A stretch of 64,000 nt of DNA from Roseinatronobacter ekhonensis (GTDB taxonomy: Bacteria; Pseudomonadota; Alphaproteobacteria; Rhodobacterales; Rhodobacteraceae): the NCBI RefSeq assembly GCF_900499075.1, contig NZ_UIHC01000003.1, forward strand, positions 1-64,000, read 5' to 3'. The notes below the pieces were generated by a model. The model was not told the origin of the DNA. It saw only the letters and a list, made by a program, of their open reading frames with translations, and did not search any database. Made by a program: the position numbers and the translations under genes. Shown here one piece after another: positions 9,018 to 17,229 of this stretch. Positions within the stretch are counted from its first letter, which is position 1. Every line of letters begins with the position of its first letter.

Positions 9018-9781
9018 GCTTTGATCCAGTCGACGGGCGTCGCATCGGCATGCTGACGCCGTCGTCGAACACCGTTCTGGAACCCTATACCTCTGCGATG
9101 CTTTTGCCTTTCGGCGAACGGGCCAGCGTCCATTTCGGGCGTTTCAGAGTGGTCGAGATATCCATGTCCGAAGCCTCGCAGTCGCAGTTCACACTAGAGC
9201 CGATCCTTGAGGCCGCCGAACGTCTGGCAGAAGCGAACCCCCATCTGATCGCATGGAACGGCACGTCCGCCAGTTGGCTTGGGCTGGACCAGGATCGCGC
9301 GCTGTGCGCCGCGATCACGGAGCGGACGGGTATTCCGGCGACATCGACCATTCTCGCCTATGACGCGCTGTTTCGGTCGATGAGCGTCACGCGCCTTGGC
9401 CTTGTGACCCCGTATATCGAGGATATCGAAATCCGCATGATCGCCAACTACGCGGCACAAGGCATCGCGGTTGTCAGCGCCGCCAGACTGGATGACACGG
9501 GCAATTACAGCTTTGCCACCTACCCGCCCGAACAGGTCGGGTCGATCGTTGAACAGGTGGCCAAGGCAAAGCCCGACGCCATCGCGATCGTTTGCACGAA
9601 TTTCCGCGGTGCGCCCATCGCCGCGCAGCTTGAGACAGCAACCGGAATTCCGGTGCTCGATTCCGTCGCCGTCACCGCGGCGCATTGCTTGCGCGAGGTC
9701 GGGCTCGACCCTGCGCATGTCACTGGCTGGGGAAGCGCCTTCCGGCATGCGTCCGGTCTGGCGCCACCCCATGCCCCCTGA
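9014..9781 (+). CDS. Asp/Glu racemase superfamily protein (maleate isomerase/arylmalonate decarboxylase-like)
   Basis: This 255-residue protein has the two-domain racemase fold of the maleate cis-trans isomerase/arylmalonate decarboxylase group. The first catalytic cysteine position is glycine (NGTSASW, G83), while the second cysteine is kept (IVCTNFRG, C194). A Gly/Cys pair in these positions is the known arrangement of bacterial arylmalonate decarboxylase; isomerases and racemases use two cysteines. A decarboxylase or one-base enzyme is therefore more likely than a hydantoin racemase. The gene is coupled by ATGA to the hydantoinase and followed by the TRAP transporter. The function is inferred from family and residues only. 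Confidence 0.72.
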   Translation: MSFDPVDGRRIGMLTPSSNTVLEPYTSAMLLPFGERASVHFGRFRVVEISMSEASQSQFTLEPILEAAERLAEANPHLIAWNGTSASWLGLDQDRALCAAITERTGIPATSTILAYDALFRSMSVTRLGLVTPYIEDIEIRMIANYAAQGIAVVSAARLDDTGNYSFATYPPEQVGSIVEQVAKAKPDAIAIVCTNFRGAPIAAQLETATGIPVLDSVAVTAAHCLREVGLDPAHVTGWGSAFRHASGLAPPHAP

Positions 9782-9834
9782 TTTCGAAACGACCACCTGC
9801 AACCTTAAACCCAGAAACCTGAAGGAGACCAACC

Positions 9835-10866
9835 ATGTTTCGCAAGTTTGCACTCGGCGCCACGGCACTGGCTGCGCTGGCCATGCCCGCCGCATCTGAA
9901 ACGCTGCGCGTGATGGGTCAGCCCGTCGCCACCGGACTGATCCAGGAAAATGTCGAGCAGCCGTTCTTTGAAAACTTCGCAGAGGAAACCGGGCTCGAAG
10001 GCTTTGTCGCCGACTACCAGCCCGTCGATGTGACCGGCATCAAGGACACAGAGCAGCTGCGCATCCTCAAAAGCGGTCTGTTCGACATCGTGTCGCTTCG
10101 CCTAAGCCAGGTCTCGCGCGACGAACCAACCATCCTTGGCCTTGATCTGGTCGGCCTGAACCCCGACTACGCAACCGGTCGCGAAACCGTCGACGCCTTT
10201 GCGCCCGTCGTGGACGCCCAATTGCAAAAGGCGTTCAACACCAAACTTTTGGGCGTCTGGCCGTTTGGGCCGCAGGTGCTGTTCTGCGAACCCGAGATTG
10301 CCTCGCTTGCCGATCTGAAAGGTCTCAAGGTTCGTGTGTATGACCAGAATCTTGCGGAATTCGTCAGCCTTCTCGGGGGCACGCCCGTGCCGATCGGCTT
10401 TCCGGAAGTGCAGCAATCGCTGGCGCGCGGCGTCGTGGATTGCGCCATCACCGGTCCGTCCTCTGCCAATTCGGCGGGCTGGCCCGAGGTCAGTTCATAC
10501 ACGATGCCGATCGCTTTCCAGCTTGCCATGAACGGCTACGGTATCAACCTCGATACGTGGAACGCCCTCTCTTCGGATCAGCAAGTCATGTTGCAGGCTG
10601 GCTTTGACACGTTGAGCGAGCGGATCTGGACCTATTCCGAGGAACTGTTCATCGACGCTGTGAACTGCAATACCGGCGCTGAGCCCTGCGAGACCGGAAC
10701 GCAATATGATCTTGTGCTGGTCGAGCCGACCGCCGCCGACAAGGAACTGGTCGGGACCGCCGTGCCCAACGTCTCTTTCCCGGCGTGGAAAGAGGTCTGC
10801 GACGCCAGCAACCCGGGTTGCTCGGCTGTATGGATGGAAACTGTGGGCGCAGACAAGAACATGTGA
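9835..10866 (+). CDS. TRAP transporter substrate-binding protein (DctP family)
   Basis: This 343-residue periplasmic solute receptor has a Sec signal peptide (about residues 1-21, ending near PAASE). The conserved DctP core includes LADLKGLKVRVYDQN, whose Arg normally clamps the carboxylate of the ligand, then PIGFPEVQQSLARGVVDCAI. An organic acid, perhaps a carbamoyl amino acid or the ring precursor from this locus, is the likely ligand. Six cysteines are present in the mature part, four of them in a C-terminal insertion and tail (CNTGAEPC and CDASNPGC), spaced as if forming disulfides. Such cysteines are unusual in DctP proteins. A GAAGGAGA ribosome site precedes the ATG. Confidence 0.9.
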   Translation: MFRKFALGATALAALAMPAASETLRVMGQPVATGLIQENVEQPFFENFAEETGLEGFVADYQPVDVTGIKDTEQLRILKSGLFDIVSLRLSQVSRDEPTILGLDLVGLNPDYATGRETVDAFAPVVDAQLQKAFNTKLLGVWPFGPQVLFCEPEIASLADLKGLKVRVYDQNLAEFVSLLGGTPVPIGFPEVQQSLARGVVDCAITGPSSANSAGWPEVSSYTMPIAFQLAMNGYGINLDTWNALSSDQQVMLQAGFDTLSERIWTYSEELFIDAVNCNTGAEPCETGTQYDLVLVEPTAADKELVGTAVPNVSFPAWKEVCDASNPGCSAVWMETVGADKNM

Positions 10867-10890
10867 CCCATGCCGCCTCGGGCCTTGCGC

Positions 10891-10912
10891 CCGGGGCTGT
10901 CCACTGCCCCGG
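10891..10912 (+). terminator. intercistronic hairpin between TRAP receptor and membrane genes
   Basis: A perfect 7-bp stem (CCGGGGC / GCCCCGG) with an 8-base loop lies 24 bases after the receptor stop and 53 bases before the DctQ start. There is no T-tract. Such hairpins between a binding-protein gene and its permease genes commonly stabilise the upstream mRNA or attenuate read-through, giving excess receptor. Confidence 0.5.
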
Positions 10913-10965
10913 CCACAGTCCGGTCGGGTAGCAAGATCGTTCGCACATCACTACGGAGGCCCGTC

Positions 10966-11520
10966 ATGGACATTCTCGCAACCTGGATCAGCCGCATCTT
11001 CGGGCTGTCGATGCTGTTCCTGTCGGGCTTCGTCGCGTTAGAGACCGTGATGCGCAAGCTCTTCAACACCTCTTTGCAAGGTGCCGATGAACTGGCGGGC
11101 TACACGCTGGCCTTTGGCGCATCGCTCGCCTTTATCGTCGCAATGATCGACCGTGCGCATATCCGGATAGACGTGCTGCATGCGCGTTTCCCGGTTTGGC
11201 TACAGGCCACCGTCGATTGGTTGTCCGTGATCTCTCTGGCTGTGCTGGGCCTGTTCTTTCTTTACGTCGGCTGGTTCGTGATCTCCGACACGCTGTCCTA
11301 TGGCTCCACCGCGGCCACGCCGTGGCGCACACCGCTGATCTGGCCGCAATCGGCTTGGTATGCGGGGCTGGCGATCTTTGCGCTGTGCAGTTTCGTGATG
11401 GCGGCGCGGGCCAGTAAGCTCTTTTTCGCGCGCCGCCATGCGCAGCTGGCGCGGGAATTCAATCCGAAACCCGCCGAAGACGAGTTGAGCGAAGAGCTCG
11501 ACCAGCTCAAGGAGCGTTGA
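10966..11520 (+). CDS. TRAP transporter small membrane subunit (DctQ family)
   Basis: This 184-residue protein has four predicted transmembrane helices and is the usual Q subunit of a tripartite TRAP carrier, needed with the M subunit for sodium-driven uptake. Recognisable segments are RIFGLSMLFLSGFVALETVMR and a GADELAGYTLAFGA stretch characteristic of DctQ. The frame is open upstream to 10870, but the ATG at 10966 is chosen because ACGGAGG (10953-10959) precedes it and the product then begins with the first membrane helix. It lies one base before the DctM gene. Confidence 0.85.
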   Translation: MDILATWISRIFGLSMLFLSGFVALETVMRKLFNTSLQGADELAGYTLAFGASLAFIVAMIDRAHIRIDVLHARFPVWLQATVDWLSVISLAVLGLFFLYVGWFVISDTLSYGSTAATPWRTPLIWPQSAWYAGLAIFALCSFVMAARASKLFFARRHAQLAREFNPKPAEDELSEELDQLKER

Positions 11521-11521
11521 T

Positions 11522-12823
11522 ATGGGAATCCTCGACGTCGCGATCGGGTTTTGCATCATGATGGGCCTGCTGTTGTCGGGCCTGCCTGTGGCCAGCGTTA
11601 TGGTCGCCATGGGCGTCGCGGGCGGTATGATCCTATACGGCCCAGTGCTGCTGACCAGCATGGGCCCGGTGCTGTGGGGAACCTCGAACGCGCCAGTGCT
11701 GACCGCGATCCCGTTGTTCATCCTGCTCGGGGAGCTTTTGCTGCGCTCGGGCCTTGCGGATCGGATGTATGCCACGCTGGCTTTGTGGCTCGGACGGCTT
11801 CCCGGCGGGCTCTTGCACACGAATATCGGCTGCTGCTCGCTCTTTGCCGCGACCTCTGGATCATCGGTCGCCACCGCTGCCACTGTTGGTACCGTTGCCC
11901 TGCCCACACTGATGGAACGCAAATACCGCCCCTCGCGCGCCCTCGGCTCGCTGGCGGCGGGCGGGACATTGGGTATCCTGATCCCGCCATCGGTGAATCT
12001 GCTGGTCTACGGCTCTTTGGCCAGCGTTTCGGTCGGCCAGCTTTTCATTGCCGGCATCATCCCCGGCATTCTGTTGACGTTGCTGTTCATGGCCTTCATC
12101 GCGGCGCAAGACATCCTGTCGCCCGGTGGTGCCTTTCAGGACGCGGACGTTCCCTGGTCGGTCAAGCTGAACGCGCTGAAAAACCTTGTGCCGGCCGCGA
12201 CCGTGTTCCTGATCGTCATGGGCTCGATCTATCTTGGTATCGCAACACCCACGGAAAGCGCCGCACTTGCGGTGATCGTGGCGCTTGGCTTTGTCTGGTA
12301 CGAGGGCAAGTTGAGCGTGGCCTTTCTCGATACCTGTTTTCGCAAGACGGCGCGCACCACGGGCATGATCCTGCTGATCATTGTCGCCGCTTTCACGCTG
12401 AACGTGACGCTGGCCCTGGGCGGGATCACGGGGGTGATGTCGGCATGGGTCAACGGGTTGGGCCTGAGCGCGGTCGAACTGCTGTTCACTCTGATGCTTT
12501 TCTACCTGTTGCTTGGCATGTTCATGGACGTGCTGTCGATGCAGGTGCTGACGATCCCCATTGTCGTGCCGATCATTGTCGCCGCCGGAATCGACCCGAT
12601 CTGGTTTGGCATCTTCGTCGTGCTGATGTGCGAGGTGGGTATGATCACACCGCCGGTGGGTATGAACCTGTACGTCGTGCAGGGCGTGCGCAGCGACAAG
12701 GGGCCTTTTACCGATGTGATCGCGGGGGCGGTCCCCTATACCGGGCTGATGCTGCTATTTACCTCTGCCCTGATCTTCTGGCCCGGCATCGCGACGTGGC
12801 TGCCAGAGGTGTTGGGACGATGA
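11522..12823 (+). CDS. TRAP transporter large permease subunit (DctM family)
   Basis: This 433-residue DctM permease has about 12 membrane helices and forms the transport channel with the DctQ subunit. Family hallmarks include the SGSSVATAATVGTVALP region, the LIPPSVNLLVYG loop and the C-terminal EVGMITPPVGMNLYVVQG motif. Length is normal. The gene follows dctQ by one base and overlaps the amidase start by 4 bases (ATGA). Transport and amide hydrolysis are therefore translationally linked, the best evidence that the imported compound or its product carries an amide. Confidence 0.92.
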   Translation: MGILDVAIGFCIMMGLLLSGLPVASVMVAMGVAGGMILYGPVLLTSMGPVLWGTSNAPVLTAIPLFILLGELLLRSGLADRMYATLALWLGRLPGGLLHTNIGCCSLFAATSGSSVATAATVGTVALPTLMERKYRPSRALGSLAAGGTLGILIPPSVNLLVYGSLASVSVGQLFIAGIIPGILLTLLFMAFIAAQDILSPGGAFQDADVPWSVKLNALKNLVPAATVFLIVMGSIYLGIATPTESAALAVIVALGFVWYEGKLSVAFLDTCFRKTARTTGMILLIIVAAFTLNVTLALGGITGVMSAWVNGLGLSAVELLFTLMLFYLLLGMFMDVLSMQVLTIPIVVPIIVAAGIDPIWFGIFVVLMCEVGMITPPVGMNLYVVQGVRSDKGPFTDVIAGAVPYTGLMLLFTSALIFWPGIATWLPEVLGR

Positions 12824-14160
12824 CGACAGTGACGCATGCCAACAAGATACCCGATGCCTGCGCGTTGCTCGACGGCTACCGCACCGGCAAGTATGACCCG
12901 GTGGCGCAGATACGCGCCTGCCTGGATCGCATCGACCGGCTGGACCCCACGCTCAACGCGTTTTCCGCCCGCAGCGCAGACGCGCTGCAAAAGGCACAGG
13001 CGTCGCTGGCACGCTGGCAGCGTGGGACGCCTCTCGGGCCGCTTGACGGTGTGCCGGTTATCATCAAGGACAATCTGGCTTGCGCAGGCCTGCCGGCTGC
13101 CTGGGGCAATGCGGCACTTGGCAAGCGCGTCTGTTTGCAGGACGAGATTCCGGTCGCCGCGTTGCGCAAAGCCGGGGCCATCGTGCTTGGCAAAGGCAAC
13201 ACGCCGGAATTCGCCGTCGAGGGCTACACCGACAACCAGACCTTCGGGACCACGCGCAACCCGTTCAATCCGGCGCTGACACCCGGCGGCTCGTCAGGCG
13301 GGGTTGTGGCGGCGGTGGCCTCTGGAATGGCGCTTGCAGGGTTGGCCACGGATGGGGGCGGCTCGATCCGGCGGCCGGCAGGATATACCGGCCTCTGGGG
13401 GCTCAAGCCCGCGATAAACAGCGTGCCACGCGGCGGCGGCCTTCCACAAGTGCTGCTGGATTTTGAAACCGTGGGGCCGATCACCCGTTCGGCCCGCGAT
13501 CTTGCCCTGTTCTTCTCGGCCCTGTCGGACAGGCCCGCAACCACACTGCCGCGCACCCTGCGCATTCTTGCCGTAGAGCGCGTGGCCAACGCGCCCTGCG
13601 ATCCGGGAATACGCACGGCATTTGCCCGCACGACGGCGCAGCTGCAATCACTGGGCCACAGCGTAGAGACAGGAAGCCTTCCGCTTGATCTTGATCCGTT
13701 GAGTGCGCTCTGGCCGCTGATTGTCGAAATCGGGCTTGCGCATCTGGCACAGGTCGATCCGCCGGTCATGGCGTCTGCCGCGCGGAAATACCGCGACATC
13801 GCGGCACGCGGCGCCAAGCATTGCGCTGTCGATCTTTACAATGCAATGACACAGGTCTTTGCCATGCGGGAGGCCGTTCGCGGGTTGTGGGGCTTTGACG
13901 CCGTGCTGCTGCCCACGGCCGCTGCCCAGCCTTGGGCTGCCGACGAATCCCACCCCACGGTTATCGACGGACAACAGGTCGGCCCACGCGGCCACGCGGT
14001 TTATACCGGGTGGGTCAACGCGACCGGCCTACCCGCCCTTGCCTTTCCGGCGGGACTGGCCGACGGCATGCCGGTCGGGATGCAACTGGTGGCCGATCAG
14101 GGCGGCGAGGCAATGCTGCTCGGCTTGGCTGCTGCGTTGGGGCGGCAGTCGCAAGGCTGA
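12820..14160 (+). CDS. amidase signature-family hydrolase
   Basis: This 446-residue amidase-signature enzyme should cleave a carboxamide or carbamoyl bond in the cytoplasm. The Ser-cisSer-Lys triad is complete: K83 in PVIIKDN, the cis-Ser in GGSSGG (S158/S159) and the nucleophile S182 in DGGGSIRRPA. The frame is continuous with a long shadow frame across dctM, but the ATG at 12820 sits on the dctM stop and starts the recognisable protein. With the upstream hydantoinase it could complete ring opening to a free amino acid or malonate-type product. A GatA role is unlikely because no gatB/gatC is near. Confidence 0.88.
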   Translation: MTTVTHANKIPDACALLDGYRTGKYDPVAQIRACLDRIDRLDPTLNAFSARSADALQKAQASLARWQRGTPLGPLDGVPVIIKDNLACAGLPAAWGNAALGKRVCLQDEIPVAALRKAGAIVLGKGNTPEFAVEGYTDNQTFGTTRNPFNPALTPGGSSGGVVAAVASGMALAGLATDGGGSIRRPAGYTGLWGLKPAINSVPRGGGLPQVLLDFETVGPITRSARDLALFFSALSDRPATTLPRTLRILAVERVANAPCDPGIRTAFARTTAQLQSLGHSVETGSLPLDLDPLSALWPLIVEIGLAHLAQVDPPVMASAARKYRDIAARGAKHCAVDLYNAMTQVFAMREAVRGLWGFDAVLLPTAAAQPWAADESHPTVIDGQQVGPRGHAVYTGWVNATGLPALAFPAGLADGMPVGMQLVADQGGEAMLLGLAAALGRQSQG

Positions 14161-14259
14161 TCCGAGGTCAGGCACCCAAGATGCCTTTTGCGCCTGCTGC
14201 CAAACTGGCCTGCGGGTTCATGCTTTTGACACACACCGCTCCCGGCCAGAGCTGTCCGC

Positions 14260-15036
14260 TCACAGGTTTTCTACCCGCACATCCTGATACATAACCGTCG
14301 CCCATTGCGCGGTTTCCATGAAGGCTACGTCCGCCGCGTCGCCCCCTGCGGCGATAATGGCGAGCGTGTCAGGTGTGCTCATGCCCGTGGGGTCCACGAT
14401 GTGCCAGCAACCATCCAGCCAGACCTCTGCGCAGGCATGGAAATCGGGGGGCGATACGCCGGGGCTGTAGCCCGACACATAGCGCGCCGGAACCCCGCCC
14501 GCGCGCGCGAAGGCACACAGCAGATGCGTATAATCCCGGCACACCCCCTGCCGCGACACAAAGGTGTCCAGCGCGGTGGTCGTCGCGTCGGATGCACCGG
14601 GCACATAACGCAGGTTTGCCGCCACCCAGTCGCGCATGGCCGCGATCATTGCACCCCCGTCCAGATGACCGAACTGGTCCTGCACGAAGGGCACGAACGG
14701 GTCAGACGGGCAGAACACCGACGCGCTCAGATAGCCCAGCACCTCTGCGGGCAGGTCATGCATGGGCGCGGTGGCAAGCCCTTCCAGCGACGGCTCTGCC
14801 CGCGTGATCGCGACGCTGGCGGTGTAGCGCAATTGCAGCCGCGCGCCTTCGGGAATTGCCCAGACACGCTGGCCCATACCACCGGCCCCGTCGATCCAGC
14901 GCAGCGTTGCCCGCTCGACCTTGAGCGCGCTGGAGACCACGGTCTGGCAGGGCATGGGCGCAACGGAAATCGCCAGCAAGGCCGGGTCGCCCGGTTGCAG
15001 CGCATAATCCATATCGACGGTTATGTTCAGCTTCAT
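14260..15036 (-). CDS. transglutaminase-like cysteine protease-fold protein
   Basis: This 258-residue protein has an N-terminal beta-rich domain found in many bacterial transglutaminase-like proteins and a C-terminal papain-fold core. The catalytic residues are present: C166 (RQGVCRDYTH), H200 (PDFHACAEVW) and D215 (HIVDPTG). No signal peptide is evident, so a cytoplasmic amidase, peptidase or crosslinking role is possible. The start at 15036 (MKLNITVDMDY) is chosen because homologous proteins start with this strand. The longer frame to 15114 adds unrelated sequence. It is convergent with the amidase gene and divergent from the CoA ligase operon. The substrate is unknown. Confidence 0.75.
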   Translation of the reverse strand: MKLNITVDMDYALQPGDPALLAISVAPMPCQTVVSSALKVERATLRWIDGAGGMGQRVWAIPEGARLQLRYTASVAITRAEPSLEGLATAPMHDLPAEVLGYLSASVFCPSDPFVPFVQDQFGHLDGGAMIAAMRDWVAANLRYVPGASDATTTALDTFVSRQGVCRDYTHLLCAFARAGGVPARYVSGYSPGVSPPDFHACAEVWLDGCWHIVDPTGMSTPDTLAIIAAGGDAADVAFMETAQWATVMYQDVRVENL

Positions 15037-15143
15037 CTGCTGTAGGCCCTGCACGAAAACTTGTTTGCCCCCTCGCATGGGAACGGGGCATAGGTCAACG
15101 CCTTGCGCTTGCATCCGGCGCGCGGGCAGGCATATCTCTGGCC

Positions 15144-16616
15144 ATGACCGATAATTGCCCCGCCCCGTTCAACATGGCCGCCTATGTGCTGGCAGCCGGC
15201 GCGCTGACACCCGACAAGATCGCGCTGGAAATTCTGCGCGCCAGCGGGGCAGAGCGGTGGTCCTTTGCGCGGCTGGAATCGGCGGTGCGCGGCACTGGCA
15301 CGGGCCTTGCGGCACTCGGGTTGCCACCCGGTGCGCGGGTGCTGCTGCGGCTGGGCAACAGCGTGGATTTTCCGCTGGCGTATTTGGGCGCGCTGGCCGT
15401 GGGGCTGGTGCCGGTGCCGACATCGACCGCATTGACCGCGCCGGAAATCACCACCATGGCGCGCGCGCTTTCCCCCGCATTGGTGATCGCGGCAGAGGGC
15501 GTGGCCCTGCCCGATCATCCGGCGCCGGTGCTGACACTGAATGCCTTGCGCGCGATGCGCGATTTGCCCCCGTGTGATTATGACATGGGGCCGCCCGACC
15601 GCGCCGGATACATCGTATTTACCTCGGGCAGCGGCGGACGCCCGCGCGCGGTGGTCCATGCCCATCGCGCCGTCTGGGCACGGCGGATGATGTGGGGCGG
15701 CTGGTATGGCCTGCGCCGCGACGACCGGATGATGCATGCGGGCGCGTTCAACTGGACCTATACGCTGGGCACGGGCTTGATGGACCCATGGGCTATAGGG
15801 GCAACCGCATTGGTTTGCGAGCCAGGTGCGCCCTTGGGGCTCTTGATGCGCCGTCACGACGCGACGATCTTTGCCGCCGTGCCCGGCGTTTACCGCCAGC
15901 TTCTGGACCGCGCTCGAATGCGCGCGTTGCCGCGATTGCGCCACGGGCTGTCTGCGGGCGAGAAATTGCCCGACAGCACCCGCGCCGCGTGGAACGCCGC
16001 CACGGGAACGCGGATATACGAGGCGCTCGGCATGTCCGAATGCTCGACCTATATCTCCGGCAGCCCCGCGCGGCCTGCGCCAGAAGGCGCGCTTGGGTAT
16101 CCCCAAGCGGGGCGGCGCGTCACGGTCTTGAACGGGGATGACGGCATACTTGCCATTCACCGCAGCGATCCGGGGTTGATGCTGGGATATCTAGGACCGG
16201 ATGGCGCGCCGCATCTGCCGTTACAGGACGACTGGTTCGTGACCGGCGACCGCGTGAAACAGGCGCCGGACGGGGCAATCACCTATCTGGGCCGCGACGA
16301 CGACATGATGAATGCGGGCGGGTTTCGCGTGTCTCCGCTAGAGGTAGAGCATGCTTTGGCCGCGCATCCAGCGCTTGACGACCTCGCCGTGACGGATGTC
16401 GAAATCCGTCCGGGCGTGTGGATTATCGCGGCCTTTTACACCGCAGCCAGCGCGGTGGACGACGCCGCGCTGATGGGCTTTGCAGCCGAGCGGTTGGCGC
16501 GCTACAAGCAGCCGCGACTCTACCGTCATCTGCCCACGCTGCCACGCGGGGCAAATGGCAAACTTTCCCGGCGCGCGTTGCGCGCCCAAATCAAGGCTGA
16601 TGATGATCGCGCTTGA
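15144..16616 (+). CDS. AMP-binding acyl-CoA synthetase/ligase (ANL superfamily)
   Basis: This 490-residue adenylate-forming enzyme resembles benzoate-CoA ligase and acetyl-CoA synthetase relatives. Core motifs appear in order: the phosphate loop around residues 157-174 (YIVFTSGSGGRPR), YEALGMSE (A5), WFVTGDR (A7), LGRDDDMMNAGGFRVSPLE (A8) and LPRGANGKLSR (A10, catalytic Lys about K473). It therefore activates a carboxylic acid with ATP and CoA. It opens a three-gene block whose members overlap: its stop lies inside the next gene. Substrate specificity cannot be read by eye. An aromatic or short-chain acid is the family default. Confidence 0.82.
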   Translation: MTDNCPAPFNMAAYVLAAGALTPDKIALEILRASGAERWSFARLESAVRGTGTGLAALGLPPGARVLLRLGNSVDFPLAYLGALAVGLVPVPTSTALTAPEITTMARALSPALVIAAEGVALPDHPAPVLTLNALRAMRDLPPCDYDMGPPDRAGYIVFTSGSGGRPRAVVHAHRAVWARRMMWGGWYGLRRDDRMMHAGAFNWTYTLGTGLMDPWAIGATALVCEPGAPLGLLMRRHDATIFAAVPGVYRQLLDRARMRALPRLRHGLSAGEKLPDSTRAAWNAATGTRIYEALGMSECSTYISGSPARPAPEGALGYPQAGRRVTVLNGDDGILAIHRSDPGLMLGYLGPDGAPHLPLQDDWFVTGDRVKQAPDGAITYLGRDDDMMNAGGFRVSPLEVEHALAAHPALDDLAVTDVEIRPGVWIIAAFYTAASAVDDAALMGFAAERLARYKQPRLYRHLPTLPRGANGKLSRRALRAQIKADDDRA

Positions 16617-17229
16617 GATATACTCCGACCCGGTCTGCCCGTGGTGCTACATTGGAAAAATCGCGCTGGAACGCGCGATGGAAGCGCGGCCCGACCACCC
16701 GTTCGCGGTGACATGGCACCCGTTCATGCTGAACCCCGATATGCCCGCCGACGGCATGGACCGGCAGGACTATCTGGAGATGAAATTCGGCGCCGATCTG
16801 GTGACGGCCTATCGCCCCGTGGTGGAACGCGCCGAGGCGCTGGGGCTGGAGCTGAACCTGCCCGCCATTGCACGCCAGCCGAATACGCTGGCCGCGCATG
16901 CGCTGATCCATTGGGCGGGGCTGGAAGGCAAACAAAACGCCGCCGTCAGCGGATTGTTCCGTGCCTATTTCCAGCAAGGCCGCGACATCGGCGCGCGCGA
17001 TGTCTTGCTGGACATCGCCAAAAGCATTGGGATGGATGTGGACCTGACGGCGCGCTTGCTGGATGCGGGCGCGGACCGTGATGCGGTTGTTCAGGCCGAT
17101 CGCACCGCGCGCGCACGCGGCATCGAAGGTGTTCCGTTTTTCGTGGTCGCGGGCCAGCACGCCGTGCCGGGCGCGCAACAACCCGAGCTTTGGGTGCAGG
17201 TCATCGACGAATTGGCAGGTCGCGCATGA
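16600..17229 (+). CDS. DsbA-family oxidoreductase, FrnE-like
   Basis: This 209-residue thioredoxin-fold protein with an inserted helical domain has the active site SDPVCPWCYIGK (C13, C16), as in cytoplasmic FrnE-type DsbA proteins. No signal peptide is present. The late cis-Pro loop is GIEGVPFFVV, the usual substrate-docking site of the fold. The start at 16600 (or 16603) overlaps the CoA ligase end by 17 bases, so translation is coupled. The role may be thiol redox protection or isomerisation linked to the ligase pathway. In polyketide clusters FrnE homologues occur with CoA chemistry, but that link is inference here. Confidence 0.82.
   Translation: MMIALEIYSDPVCPWCYIGKIALERAMEARPDHPFAVTWHPFMLNPDMPADGMDRQDYLEMKFGADLVTAYRPVVERAEALGLELNLPAIARQPNTLAAHALIHWAGLEGKQNAAVSGLFRAYFQQGRDIGARDVLLDIAKSIGMDVDLTARLLDAGADRDAVVQADRTARARGIEGVPFFVVAGQHAVPGAQQPELWVQVIDELAGRA

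Noticed and set aside
9014-9781. Hydantoin racemase assignment for the racemase-family gene
   Set aside because: The first catalytic cysteine expected in hydantoin or aspartate racemase is replaced by glycine, so a decarboxylase-type enzyme fits better.
11551-12819. Long upstream extension of the amidase frame across dctM
   Set aside because: The part before 12820 is a shadow of dctM. The amidase homology begins at the ATG on the dctM stop.
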